DNA of 19,812 nucleotides from Eubacterium sp. (GTDB lineage Bacteria; Bacillota; Clostridia; Oscillospirales; Acutalibacteraceae): positions 1-19,812 of the forward strand of contig DVEP01000012.1 in assembly GCA_015655975.1 (NCBI GenBank), in the 5' to 3' direction. The stretch's first letter is position 1. Each line of letters begins with the position of its first letter. The notes beneath the pieces are model-generated. The model had not been told where the DNA came from and ran no database searches. It saw only the letters and a list, made by a program, of their open reading frames with translations. Below are positions 8,254 to 15,919 of the stretch, piece after piece. Position numbers and translations under genes: made by a program.

Positions 8254-8284
8254 AAAAATGCCCGAAGTTTTTTCGAGCATTTTT
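8254..8284 (+). terminator. Rho-independent terminator after glgP
   Basis: AAAAATGC-C-CGAA (8254-8266) pairs with TTCG-A-GCATTTTT (8272-8284), a stem of 12 pairs with one C-A mismatch and a five-base loop, and ends in a T-tract. It starts 20 bases after the glgP stop. It contains an in-frame ATG (8258) of the following gene, which is one reason to reject that codon as the start. Confidence 0.75.
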
Positions 8285-8310
8285 GACTGTATTGTGGCTA
8301 TGGATATATT
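8283..8310 (+). promoter_or_regulatory. Possible promoter at the start of the GH13 gene
   Basis: TTGACT (8283-8288), right at the end of the glgP terminator, is followed about 16 bases later by TATATT. Both boxes match five of six consensus bases. The -10 would fall just after the ATG chosen for the GH13 gene, so if the promoter is used, the mRNA would need a later start codon or be nearly leaderless. It may be a chance match. Confidence 0.25.
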
Positions 8311-10144
8311 TAATTCGAGAAAAAAAGAATATAAGTCTAAAGTTTCGGCACTTCGTGAAGACGAAAAGGTAAAATTTAAAATTATTTTGCCGAGAAGTAT
8401 GGGCTGCAGCGGTGCATATCTTGTCGTAACAAAAGAAAATGAAGACCCTGTGTATTATTCAATGTATTGGGCAGGTATGAACGGCGAATTCAACGAAAAT
8501 TGGGATATTCACTTTTCTGCGACTACAAGCGGTCTGTACTACTATCATTTTGAGCTTGATACGCCTTGGGGCAGAAATTATATTTGTAATTTTGGCTCGG
8601 GAATAGGTAAAATAGGGAAAAACAATGAATTTTTGCAAGTGGTATATGACAAGAAATTTTCAACACCCGATTTCATTAAGGGCGGTATCATATATCAAAT
8701 TTTTCCTGATAGATTTTACAACAGCGGTAAGAAAAAGCACGGTGTAGATTTGTCCAGAGTGATGCTGAAGTGGGGTGAAACTCCGATTTGGCAGGAAGAG
8801 TTGATGAACGGCATTTGGAACAACGATTATTTCGGCGGAGATTTAAAAGGAATTGAACAAAAATTGCCGTATATCAAAAGTCTCGGCGTGAATTGCATCT
8901 ATCTCAATCCTATTTTCGAGGCACATTCAAACCATAGATATGATACAGCCGATTATGAGAAAATTGATGCTTTGCTCGGAACACAAGAAGATTTTAAAAG
9001 TCTTTGCAAAAAAGCAAAATCAATGGGTATTCATATCATTCTCGACGGAGTTTTTTCTCACACGGGGTGCGACAGCAAGTATTTCAATATGTATTCTCAC
9101 TACGAGACTGTCGGTGCGTACAACAGTAAACAAAGTCCGTACTATTCGTGGTATAAATTTAAGTCTTTTCCAAACGATTATGAGTCTTGGTGGGGAATAA
9201 AACTGTTGCCTGAAGTTGAAGAAGAAAACGAAAGTTACAGGGAATATATGTGTTCGCAAAGCGGAGTTTTGCGAAAGTGGATGCGAATGGGAGCAAGCGG
9301 TTGGAGGCTCGATGTTGCAGACGAATTGCCCGATGTTTTCTTGGATGATTTAAGAAAATCTGTAAAATCGGAAAACAAAGACGCTTTGATAATCGGTGAA
9401 GTATGGGAAAATGCAACTACCAAAATTGCTTACGGTCAACGCCGCCGATATTTAGAGGGCAGACAACTCGACAGTGTAATGAACTATCCTTTTGCAAATG
9501 CAATCATAGATTTTGTAAAATACGGAAATTCCGAGCATTTTATAGATTGTATAATGGAAATTGTTGAATCATATCCTCCGTGCGTTTTGAATTGTTTAAT
9601 GAACCATATAGGTACACACGATACTGTGCGTGCAATCACCGCGCTTGCAGGTGTTTCCTGCGACGGCAAGGACAGGAAATTTCAATATGAAAACAATCTT
9701 TTGTCAAAAGCAAACTATGAAAAGGGTGTGAAGATGCTGAAAATTGCGTCGCTTCTTCAATTTTCTCTTCCTGGGGTACCGAGCATTTACTACGGAGATG
9801 AGGTCGGAATGCAGGGAATGAAAGACCCGTTTAACAGAGCGTGTATGGATTGGGAAAATCAAAATACTGAACTGTTGCAGTGGTACAGAAGGCTCGGCGA
9901 AATCAGAAATGCATACGGCGTTTTTGCAAACGGTGAATTTTTTTCGAGATATTTTAAAAACGGAGTTGTCGCTTTTGAGAGAAGAACAAAAAACAACACT
10001 GTTTTGACGGTTGTAAATGTAAATGAGCAATCACAAAGTTTCAACCTGGACGGTTGGGACAATTCATACAATGTCTTGGGGGAATTGCCTAAAAACAGTG
10101 AATTCACTTTAAACCCTTACGGCTATGCAGTATTGTATAAGTAA
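8300..10144 (+). CDS. Intracellular GH13 alpha-glycosidase (amylase/neopullulanase-like)
   Basis: A 614-residue protein with an N-terminal beta-sandwich (about residues 15-120) and a GH13 (beta/alpha)8 barrel. Catalytic residues are all present: nucleophile Asp 338 in GWRLDVADE, acid/base Glu 367 in IIGEVWE and Asp 441 in NHIGTHD; region I is DGVFSH. The sequence GIIYQIFPDRF and the YFGGDLKGI segment resemble neopullulanase/cyclomaltodextrinase-type enzymes, which hydrolyse alpha-1,4 and sometimes alpha-1,6 glucosidic bonds. There is no signal peptide, so it acts in the cytoplasm, fitting a role beside glycogen phosphorylase. I chose ATG 8300 (MDIFNSR) because the earlier ATG at 8258 lies inside the glgP terminator and lacks an RBS. 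The RBS for 8300 is also weak. Confidence 0.88.
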   Translation: MDIFNSRKKEYKSKVSALREDEKVKFKIILPRSMGCSGAYLVVTKENEDPVYYSMYWAGMNGEFNENWDIHFSATTSGLYYYHFELDTPWGRNYICNFGSGIGKIGKNNEFLQVVYDKKFSTPDFIKGGIIYQIFPDRFYNSGKKKHGVDLSRVMLKWGETPIWQEELMNGIWNNDYFGGDLKGIEQKLPYIKSLGVNCIYLNPIFEAHSNHRYDTADYEKIDALLGTQEDFKSLCKKAKSMGIHIILDGVFSHTGCDSKYFNMYSHYETVGAYNSKQSPYYSWYKFKSFPNDYESWWGIKLLPEVEEENESYREYMCSQSGVLRKWMRMGASGWRLDVADELPDVFLDDLRKSVKSENKDALIIGEVWENATTKIAYGQRRRYLEGRQLDSVMNYPFANAIIDFVKYGNSEHFIDCIMEIVESYPPCVLNCLMNHIGTHDTVRAITALAGVSCDGKDRKFQYENNLLSKANYEKGVKMLKIASLLQFSLPGVPSIYYGDEVGMQGMKDPFNRACMDWENQNTELLQWYRRLGEIRNAYGVFANGEFFSRYFKNGVVAFERRTKNNTVLTVVNVNEQSQSFNLDGWDNSYNVLGELPKNSEFTLNPYGYAVLYK

Positions 10145-10154
10145 AAGAACAATA

Positions 10155-10188
10155 AAAAAAGACCTATTTTTTAAAATAGGTCTTTTTT
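10155..10188. terminator. Symmetric bidirectional terminator between convergent operons
   Basis: AAAAAAGACCTATTTT (10155-10170) pairs perfectly with AAAATAGGTCTTTTTT (10173-10188). The T-run on each strand lets the hairpin end transcription both of the GH13 gene (plus) and of the facing minus-strand operon that ends at 10267. Confidence 0.85.
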
Positions 10189-10266
10189 GTATGATTTTCT
10201 GATACATAATTCCGATATATAAATTGAATTTTATCTATATAAAAATGTTTTTTAATATGCGTACTG

Positions 10267-10980
10267 TCATTTATCAAATTTCGGTTTCATTGTATTGTAT
10301 GCGACATCTACGGCGTCTTGTGAGATGTTGCAGCCGAATTCGTAAATCGGAATATTTTGAAACAACATTTCAACATTGTCGAAAAGTTTGTTGATGTGTT
10401 CTTTGTTTAAACGGCGTACTGTTTGCGAAAATATTGTAAACACGCCTTTTTTTGTTTCGGCGGGTTTAATATAGTTTGTTTCGCTTCTTTCAAGCAGTGC
10501 GATTGCGGCAATCGGAACAATTTTCGGTTGGCTGATATCGTATTTACCGCTCCACGGAGTTCCGCAGGCATATATTTTGCCGTCAATTTTTCTTATTGCG
10601 GGTTTGTCATCATTTAAGATATACGCTTTGCCTTTGAATTTTTCAAGCCAAAGATTTGTGTGCGTTGATTTTCCCGTACCGCTGTCGGCGGAAAATAAAT
10701 AGGCAAAACCGTCCACTACAACACACGAAGAGTGCAAAAGCATTCCGTCAAAATCTAACAAATAGGTGTAAAAATCGGATCCTGTCAAAAGATATTCCCA
10801 ATCGTTTTCGTCGAGTTCGGGATGGTCTTTTTTAGCGTTTTCAATTCGCTGTTTGTTTACATTAATTTCAATGTCGGGTGTTTTATTTTGGTCGTTTGAA
10901 AGGTATTTTTCAGCTTGTCTTAGCGTCCTTCCGCCTGCGTTCATTGAAACACACAAACCTGCAATGTCATAAAGCGCCAT
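10267..10980 (-). CDS. P-loop protein resembling the HPr kinase/PEP-carboxykinase fold, substrate unknown
   Basis: This 237-residue soluble protein has a clear Walker A site, ADSGTGKST at residues 98-106, preceded by LLHSSCVVVDGFAYLFS, and followed by an acidic NDDKPAI segment (123-129) and ACGTPWSGK (about 138-146). The layout of two beta strands leading into SGxGKS, then the DDK and TPWSGK motifs, is that of HPr kinase/phosphorylase-like and PEP-carboxykinase-like proteins often annotated as hypothetical in Clostridia. It has about 90 residues before the P-loop that lack a domain I know. True HPr kinase is longer and carries its own signature, which is not seen, so this is not HprK itself. 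The ATG follows GAGGAC and starts nine bases after the stop of the AI-2E gene, so the two form an operon. Confidence 0.65.
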   Translation of the reverse strand: MALYDIAGLCVSMNAGGRTLRQAEKYLSNDQNKTPDIEINVNKQRIENAKKDHPELDENDWEYLLTGSDFYTYLLDFDGMLLHSSCVVVDGFAYLFSADSGTGKSTHTNLWLEKFKGKAYILNDDKPAIRKIDGKIYACGTPWSGKYDISQPKIVPIAAIALLERSETNYIKPAETKKGVFTIFSQTVRRLNKEHINKLFDNVEMLFQNIPIYEFGCNISQDAVDVAYNTMKPKFDK

Positions 10981-10989
10981 TTATCGTCC

Positions 10990-12147
10990 TCAATTTCTGT
11001 CTGTTTTGTAAATCTTGATTCTGCCCGAATCGTTAAACGCTTTTACTGTCATAATACAAAGCGGAACAACTATCATACCGAGGAATCCGAAAAGTTTGAG
11101 ACCGAAATACATTCCTGCAAGTGTAACAAGGGGGTGCACTCCGAGCGAATTTCCTATAACTTTCGGCTCAACATATTGTCTGATTACCGTAATCAATATA
11201 TATGTTGCAATTACGCCTATTGCTTGTTTGTAGTTGCCCAAAATTAAACTGATGAGCGCCCACGGAATGAGAATACCGCCTGTGCCTGCAACAGGTAAAA
11301 TATCAAATACTGTTATGCAAAGCGCGATGAGAGGTATATAACTTATTGTCATTACGCCTAAAATTTTCATTACCGAGAAAGAAACGAAAAGTTCGGAAAA
11401 TGTGATGAGCATTATTATTCCGTACGATTTGATAAGTTTTGCTACGGTAGATGAGAAAATGTGTTTGATTTCAGGCAACAAATTCTTTTTGCCGTCAGGC
11501 ATTTGACGGGATATGAATTTTGTAATATGGTTGTAGTCTTTTGTGAAATATATTGTTGCGATAATGCTTATTACAAGTCCGATAGCAACTGACGGAATAT
11601 TTTTGGCAACGCTGTATATTCCGTTTACACCGCTTGAAATTCCGTTCTTGATAGTGTCCTCATTAATACCGAGTGAAGAAATGTCGAAACCGTTGCTGAT
11701 ATTGTTTATGAACTCTGTTATTTCACTCGATACGGAAGCGTATGCAGAGTCGGGTAGAAATTTTAAAACATCAAGCAACCAATTTTCAATATCGTTTAAA
11801 AATACGGGCAAATTGCTCATTTGGTCGATTATGGCAGAAACAAAATCGGAAACCTGAGTAATTATAAGCGAGAGAAGAAGCGCAACAGGTCCGAAAATTA
11901 TCAATAATGTTAAAACTACATAAAATATTGAAAAAAAGGTATGGGCACCTTTTTTCTTGAATTTTCTTTCGCTTGCTCTGAGCGGTTTTTGTAAAAGCAT
12001 GCCGATTAAAAAAGCAAAAACGAATGGGGCAGTAGGCCAAAATAAGTATTTTAAATATGCGTAGCCTAAAGCCAATATAGTTACAATAAAAACAAGACCT
12101 ACTAAAAAGTCGAGTTTTTTATATGTTGACTTTGTCAATTTCATCAT
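10990..12147 (-). CDS. AI-2E family transporter (permease of unknown substrate)
   Basis: The 385-residue membrane protein has paired hydrophobic segments at both ends and a hydrophilic central part (about 95-190) rich in VSDFVSAIIDQMSNLPVFLNDIENWL. The C-terminal half contains GVMTISYIPLIALCITVFDILPVAGTGGILIPWALISLI and GNSLGVHPLVTLAGMYFGLKLFGFLGMIVVPL, strong family signatures. Members include YtvI of Bacillus and PerM; exported substrates vary (signals, Na+/H+ antiport, cyclic compounds), so the function here is open. Start: two adjacent ATGs sit almost on the AAAGGA motif, so a TTG codon nine bases into the frame (12138), eight bases after it, may be the real start. It is cotranscribed with the P-loop gene downstream. 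Confidence 0.85.
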   Translation of the reverse strand: MMKLTKSTYKKLDFLVGLVFIVTILALGYAYLKYLFWPTAPFVFAFLIGMLLQKPLRASERKFKKKGAHTFFSIFYVVLTLLIIFGPVALLLSLIITQVSDFVSAIIDQMSNLPVFLNDIENWLLDVLKFLPDSAYASVSSEITEFINNISNGFDISSLGINEDTIKNGISSGVNGIYSVAKNIPSVAIGLVISIIATIYFTKDYNHITKFISRQMPDGKKNLLPEIKHIFSSTVAKLIKSYGIIMLITFSELFVSFSVMKILGVMTISYIPLIALCITVFDILPVAGTGGILIPWALISLILGNYKQAIGVIATYILITVIRQYVEPKVIGNSLGVHPLVTLAGMYFGLKLFGFLGMIVVPLCIMTVKAFNDSGRIKIYKTDRN

Positions 12148-12300
12148 CCTTTTATGGTACTAAGTTATTATAAATATTATATTAAACTAAACATTAATAT
12201 TATTCAAGCAAAAGAAGATAAATGTTTTGTAATGATATCCAAATTTTATAATTCAATTCATAAAAAATTTGTTCAATATTTGAAAATATCGAAAATAGAC

Positions 12301-12329
12301 TTGTGTAATTGATGTTTTAGTGTTAATAT
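12301..12329 (+). promoter_or_regulatory. Possible promoter of the ACT-hom-lysC operon
   Basis: TTGTGT (12301-12306) and TAATAT (12324-12329) are 17 bases apart, with a TG one base before the -10 (extended -10 pattern). Matches are only three and four of six. The leader to the first gene would be about 45 bases, too short for a lysine riboswitch or T-box. On the other strand the same 220-base gap contains two TATAAT boxes (near 12165 and 12180) that may serve the leftward AI-2E operon. Confidence 0.35.
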
Positions 12330-12379
12330 AAGTAAAGTGTTTTTCATAGCAATACAGTTGTACGCAGGTGGTGAACAGT

Positions 12380-12817
12380 TTGAACCTTTCGGAAACTAAA
12401 TATGTTATTGTAAAAGCAGATATATTGCCCGATGTTTACACAAAGGTTTTGCGTGCAAAAAAGATGCTTTTTGAGGGAGAAGCTCAAAATGCGTCTGAAG
12501 CGGCAAAACTTGCAGGAGTATCAAGAAGCGCGTACTATAAATATAAAGACGCTGTTTTTGAGTCGGGTGAGATTGTCGGCGAAAGTTCAGTTACGATTGA
12601 TGCAAAACTGAAAGACACCGCCGGTGTTTTGTCAGATGTTATGAATGAAATCTCAAAGTCAGGCGCAAATGTTTTGAGTATTAATCAAACGGCGCCTGTG
12701 AACAGTGTTGCTACAGTGTCGATAACTGTTCGTATATCGCAAATGGTAATTACAACAGACGAACTTATTGAAAGAATTAAATCAACAGACGGTGTAAAAA
12801 CTGTGTGGTTGTCATAG
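12380..12817 (+). CDS. ACT-domain regulatory protein (UPF0735/PheB-like)
   Basis: A 145-residue cytoplasmic protein. The N-terminal half has the conserved YVIVKADILPDVYTKVLRAKKML and a helix-turn-helix-like stretch, NASEAAKLAGVSRSAYYKYKDAVF. The C-terminal half (from about residue 72) is an ACT domain (TAGVLSDVMNEISKSGANVLSINQT), which usually binds amino acids. The architecture matches the UPF0735/PheB family, commonly placed before homoserine dehydrogenase or pheA. Its biochemical role is not settled; amino-acid sensing for the operon is a reasonable inference. I prefer a TTG start at 12380, which follows AGGTGGTGA by about six bases. Two in-frame GTG codons at 12368 and 12371 lack an RBS and lie inside the Shine-Dalgarno itself. 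It ends 12 bases before hom. Confidence 0.85.
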   Translation: MNLSETKYVIVKADILPDVYTKVLRAKKMLFEGEAQNASEAAKLAGVSRSAYYKYKDAVFESGEIVGESSVTIDAKLKDTAGVLSDVMNEISKSGANVLSINQTAPVNSVATVSITVRISQMVITTDELIERIKSTDGVKTVWLS

Positions 12818-12829
12818 GAGGAATGAAAA

Positions 12830-14047
12830 ATGAAAGTTGCAGTAATGGGCTACGGCACAGTCGGTTCGGGGGTAGTTGAGGTTATTCAATCTCACGCCGA
12901 TGTTATTTCAAAAAGAATAGGCGGAGATTCGCTTGAAGTTGTCAGAATACTTGACCTCAGAGAATTCCCGGGAGACAAAAACGAAAGCCTTTTCACAAAA
13001 GATTTCAACGACATTTTGAACGACCCGGAAATTAAGATTGTAGCCGAAACAATGGGCGGAGTAAACCCTGCTTTTGACTTCACAATGAAACTTCTCAAAG
13101 CCGGTAAAAGCGTTGTTACTTCAAACAAAGAACTTGTTGCTCAAAAAGGTCTTGAACTTTTAAATACAGCAGAGGAAAACAATGTAAACTACTTGTTTGA
13201 AGCAAGTGTAGGCGGCGGTATCCCGATTATCAGACCTATGTCGCAGTGCCTTGCCGCAAACAATATTGAGGGCGTTGCAGGTATTCTTAACGGTACAACA
13301 AACTTCATTTTAACTAAAATGATAGAGGACGGCATGTCTTTTGAAGAGGCTCTCAAACTTGCTCAAGACAACGGCTACGCAGAAAAAGACCCGACGGCAG
13401 ATATTGAGGGACACGACGCTTGCAGAAAAGTTTGCATTCTTGCCTCTCTTGCATTCGGCAAACATGTATATCCGTCTCAGGTTGAAACAGAAGGCATCAC
13501 AAAAATCACTCTTGAAGATGTTGCTTACGCAGAGTCGGCAGGCGGCGTAATCAAACTTCTCGGTCAGATTAAATATATAGATGAGGACAATATTGCTGCT
13601 TTTGTAGGTCCCGCTATCGTGTTCAAAGGCTCTCAGCTTGCAAGTGTTGACGGCGTATTCAACGCTATTCTTGTAAGAGGAGACGCAGTGGGCGATGTTT
13701 GTTTCTACGGCAGAGGCGCAGGTAAACTTCCGACTGCTTCGGCTGTTGTTGCAGATATTGTTGACTGTGCAAAACATGTTGAGCGCAAAAAGATATTCGG
13801 ATGGGGCAAAGGCGACGAAAACTATGTCGTTGACTATAAAGAGTCTATCAAAATGCCGTTTTATGTTCGAACAAAAGCAACAGAGTCGCAAATTCAGTCA
13901 ATATTCGGTGAAGTTAAATTCCTTTCAAGAAAAGGTCAGCCGAGCGATGAAACTGCATTTATTACAGACGAAATTACAGAAAATGAACTTAACGATATGC
14001 TCAAGGGCATTGAAGTTATAAGCAAAATCAAAGTTGCAAATTATTAA
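12830..14047 (+). CDS. hom: Homoserine dehydrogenase
   Basis: It reduces aspartate-4-semialdehyde to homoserine with NAD(P)H, committing the aspartate pathway to threonine and methionine. The 405-residue protein has the Rossmann motif GYGTVGSG (residues 7-14), the catalytic-domain signature GILNGTTNFILTKM, and ADIEGHDACRK within the substrate site. The last 80 residues form a compact ACT domain (PFYVRTKATESQIQSIFGEVK), likely the threonine-sensing part. It starts after a strong GGAGGAATGAAAA ribosome site. Slightly shorter than the usual 420-430 residues, mainly in the ACT domain. The next gene, lysC, begins 16 bases later, so the first and third steps of the pathway are made together. No asd, thrB or thrC is present here. 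Confidence 0.95.
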   Translation: MKVAVMGYGTVGSGVVEVIQSHADVISKRIGGDSLEVVRILDLREFPGDKNESLFTKDFNDILNDPEIKIVAETMGGVNPAFDFTMKLLKAGKSVVTSNKELVAQKGLELLNTAEENNVNYLFEASVGGGIPIIRPMSQCLAANNIEGVAGILNGTTNFILTKMIEDGMSFEEALKLAQDNGYAEKDPTADIEGHDACRKVCILASLAFGKHVYPSQVETEGITKITLEDVAYAESAGGVIKLLGQIKYIDEDNIAAFVGPAIVFKGSQLASVDGVFNAILVRGDAVGDVCFYGRGAGKLPTASAVVADIVDCAKHVERKKIFGWGKGDENYVVDYKESIKMPFYVRTKATESQIQSIFGEVKFLSRKGQPSDETAFITDEITENELNDMLKGIEVISKIKVANY

Positions 14048-14063
14048 TAAGTAGGAGGAAAAT

Positions 14064-15275
14064 ATGGCACTTATCGTTCAGAAATTCGGCGGCTCGTCAG
14101 TAAGAGACCCGCAGCGAGTTATGAATGTTGCAAAAATTGTAACAGACACATACAAAAAGGGCAACGATGTTGTAGTTGTTGTTTCGGCTCAGGGCGACAC
14201 GACAGACGACCTCATTGCAAAGGCAAAGGAAATCAGCGACAGCCCAAGCAAAAGGGAGATGGATATGCTTCTTGCATCAGGCGAGCAAATTTCTATTTCA
14301 CTTCTTGCTATGGCTATTGAAACACTCGGTCAGCCCGTTATCTCACTTCTCGGCTGGCAGGCAGGTTTTAATACAAACTCTGTTTACAGTGCGGCAAGAA
14401 TTAAAAACATTAACTCAAGCCGTATGAAAGCAGAACTTGCAAAACACAACATCGTCATTGTTGCAGGTTTCCAAGGTCTCAACAAATACGACGATATCAC
14501 TACTCTCGGCAGAGGCGGAAGCGACACTTCGGCAGTTGCTATTGCGGCGGCTCTTCGTGCCGACAGATGTCAAATATTTACCGATGTTGAGGGCGTTTAC
14601 ACAGCAGACCCGAGAAAAATTAAGGGCGCAAAAAAACTTAAAGAAATCACTTACGACGAAATGCTTGAACTTGCTACTCTCGGCGCTCAGGTTTTGAACA
14701 ACAGAAGTGTTGAAATGGCAAAAAAATACGGCGTTGAACTTGAAGTTTTATCATCATTAAATCCAATTCCAGGCACTATTGTTAAGGAGGTAGCAAATAT
14801 GGAAAAAATGCTTATCAGAGGCGTTACAAAAGATACAGATGTTGCAAGAATTTCAATCATAGGTGTTAAAGACTCACCGGGTGTTGCTTTCAAAGTTTTT
14901 GAAAAACTTGCTCAGAAAAATATAAATGTTGACATCATTCTTCAATCAGTAGGACGCGACGGTACAAAAGACATCACTTTCACTGTAAGTGAAGAAAACG
15001 GTCCTGTTGCAGTTGAACTTCTCAAAGACAGTTTTGAAGAACTTGCAGACAGCAAATTTGTTTGCGATACAGATGTTGCAAAGCTTTCAATCGTAGGCGC
15101 AGGTATGGAAAGTCATCCGGGCACTGCTTCAAAGATGTTCGAGGCTCTTTATGAAAGAAATATCAATATTCAAATGATTTCAACTTCGGAAATTAAAATT
15201 TCGGTTCTCATTGACAAAGATGACGCAGATGTTGCAGTTGCTGCTGTACACAAAGCGTTCATTCCGGAAGACTGA
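14064..15275 (+). CDS. lysC: Aspartate kinase (class II-type, monofunctional)
   Basis: It phosphorylates aspartate with ATP, the first step toward lysine, threonine and methionine. The 403-residue protein begins with the amino-acid kinase motif LIVQKFGGSSV (Lys 7). It contains GFQGLNKYDDITTLGRGGSDTSAVA and the FTDVEGVYTADPR nucleotide loop, and ends with two ACT domains (about residues 260-330 and 340-403) for allosteric control. The length and organisation are those of Bacillus subtilis LysC (408 residues). An internal Shine-Dalgarno and ATG at 14784-14801 could make the separate regulatory subunit known from that enzyme. RBS AGGAGG lies close to the ATG. It is the last gene of the ACT-hom-lysC operon, followed by a terminator. 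Confidence 0.95.
   Translation: MALIVQKFGGSSVRDPQRVMNVAKIVTDTYKKGNDVVVVVSAQGDTTDDLIAKAKEISDSPSKREMDMLLASGEQISISLLAMAIETLGQPVISLLGWQAGFNTNSVYSAARIKNINSSRMKAELAKHNIVIVAGFQGLNKYDDITTLGRGGSDTSAVAIAAALRADRCQIFTDVEGVYTADPRKIKGAKKLKEITYDEMLELATLGAQVLNNRSVEMAKKYGVELEVLSSLNPIPGTIVKEVANMEKMLIRGVTKDTDVARISIIGVKDSPGVAFKVFEKLAQKNINVDIILQSVGRDGTKDITFTVSEENGPVAVELLKDSFEELADSKFVCDTDVAKLSIVGAGMESHPGTASKMFEALYERNINIQMISTSEIKISVLIDKDDADVAVAAVHKAFIPED
14784..14801 (+). promoter_or_regulatory. Internal Shine-Dalgarno and start codon within lysC
   Basis: AAGGAGG (14784-14790) is separated by eight bases from an in-frame ATG (14799-14801, residue 246 of the full protein). Translation from it would give a 158-residue polypeptide (MEKMLIRG...) consisting of the two ACT domains. 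Bacillus subtilis aspartokinase II is an alpha2-beta2 enzyme whose beta subunit arises from such an in-frame internal start at about the same position. Use of this site here is inferred. Confidence 0.65.
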
Positions 15276-15305
15276 TTGAAAAAATCTCACTATATTTAAA
15301 AATGC

Positions 15306-15332
15306 AAAAAGCCTGAATTTTCAGGCTTTTTT
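15306..15332 (+). terminator. Terminator after lysC
   Basis: AAAAAGCCTGAA (15306-15317) pairs with TTCAGGCTTTTT (15320-15331) followed by another T, a strong A-tract/hairpin/T-tract terminator. It lies 31 bases after the lysC stop. Confidence 0.85.
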
Positions 15333-15357
15333 GTGCGTTTTGAATGCTTTACGCTTC

Positions 15358-15386
15358 TTGACATTTGATTTATATTTTATTATAAT
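15358..15386 (+). promoter_or_regulatory. Consensus housekeeping promoter of greA-lysS
   Basis: TTGACA (15358-15363) and TATAAT (15381-15386) are both perfect and spaced exactly 17 bases apart. The transcript should begin near 15393, giving a leader of about 40 bases that includes a tiny AGGC/GCCT hairpin and the greA RBS (AAGGAG). It is the strongest promoter in the window by sequence. Confidence 0.85.
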
Positions 15387-15432
15387 ATATTAACTATTTA
15401 GGCGAATGCCTTAAAATGAAGGAGTTTTTTTA

Positions 15433-15900
15433 ATGGCAGCTATCGAATTTAAAATGACCGCAACAGGTCTTGAAGAATTAAAAAACGAACTTGAAGAACT
15501 TAAAACAACAGGCAGAGATGATATTGCGGAAAAAATCAGAATTGCCCGTTCTTACGGCGACCTTTCTGAAAACAGTGAATACGATGAAGCAAAGTCCGAA
15601 CAGGCTAAAATAGAAGCAAGAATTAACGAACTCGAGTATCAAATTCAAAACGCCGTAATTTTAGATGTTACAGACAAAAACGCAGTTAACCTCGGTTCAA
15701 CTGTTACAATCAAAAATGCTGACAACGGCGACCTCTCAACTTACAAAATCGTAGGCTTTGCTCAGTCAAATCCGGCAGAGGGTCTCATTTCGGACGAAAG
15801 TCCTGTCGGCAAAGCGCTTATCGGCTCTAAAAAAGGCGAGAAAGTAGTAGTTGAGGCTCCTATCGGCGAACTTAGATTTGAAATAATTGAAATTAACTGA
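15433..15900 (+). CDS. greA: Transcription elongation factor GreA
   Basis: GreA enters the RNA polymerase secondary channel and stimulates cleavage of backtracked RNA. The 155-residue protein has the N-terminal coiled coil (about residues 1-75) with IRIARSYGDLSENSEYDEAKSEQAKIEARINELE, including the two acidic residues of the tip (D-x-x-E in GDLSENSEY), and the C-terminal FKBP-like domain with LGSTVTIK, SDESPVGKALIG and EAPIGELRFEII. The RBS AAGGAG is about eight bases before the ATG. It shares the consensus promoter upstream and probably its mRNA with lysS, which starts 19 bases downstream, a pairing seen in other Firmicutes and Clostridia. Confidence 0.97.
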   Translation: MAAIEFKMTATGLEELKNELEELKTTGRDDIAEKIRIARSYGDLSENSEYDEAKSEQAKIEARINELEYQIQNAVILDVTDKNAVNLGSTVTIKNADNGDLSTYKIVGFAQSNPAEGLISDESPVGKALIGSKKGEKVVVEAPIGELRFEIIEIN

Positions 15901-15919
15901 TTTCGGAAAGAGGTAAATT

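Noticed and set aside
10267..10980. True HPr kinase/phosphorylase (hprK)
   Set aside because: Too short, lacks the N-terminal domain and the K3-type signature of HprK; only the P-loop fold resembles it.
12330..12379. Lysine riboswitch before the aspartate-pathway operon
   Set aside because: The leader is under 60 bases with no multi-stem architecture.
13310..13891. 193-residue minus-strand frame opposite hom
   Set aside because: It lies wholly within the strongly conserved hom gene on the other strand, has no RBS and a Cys/Phe/Ser-rich composition typical of an antisense shadow.
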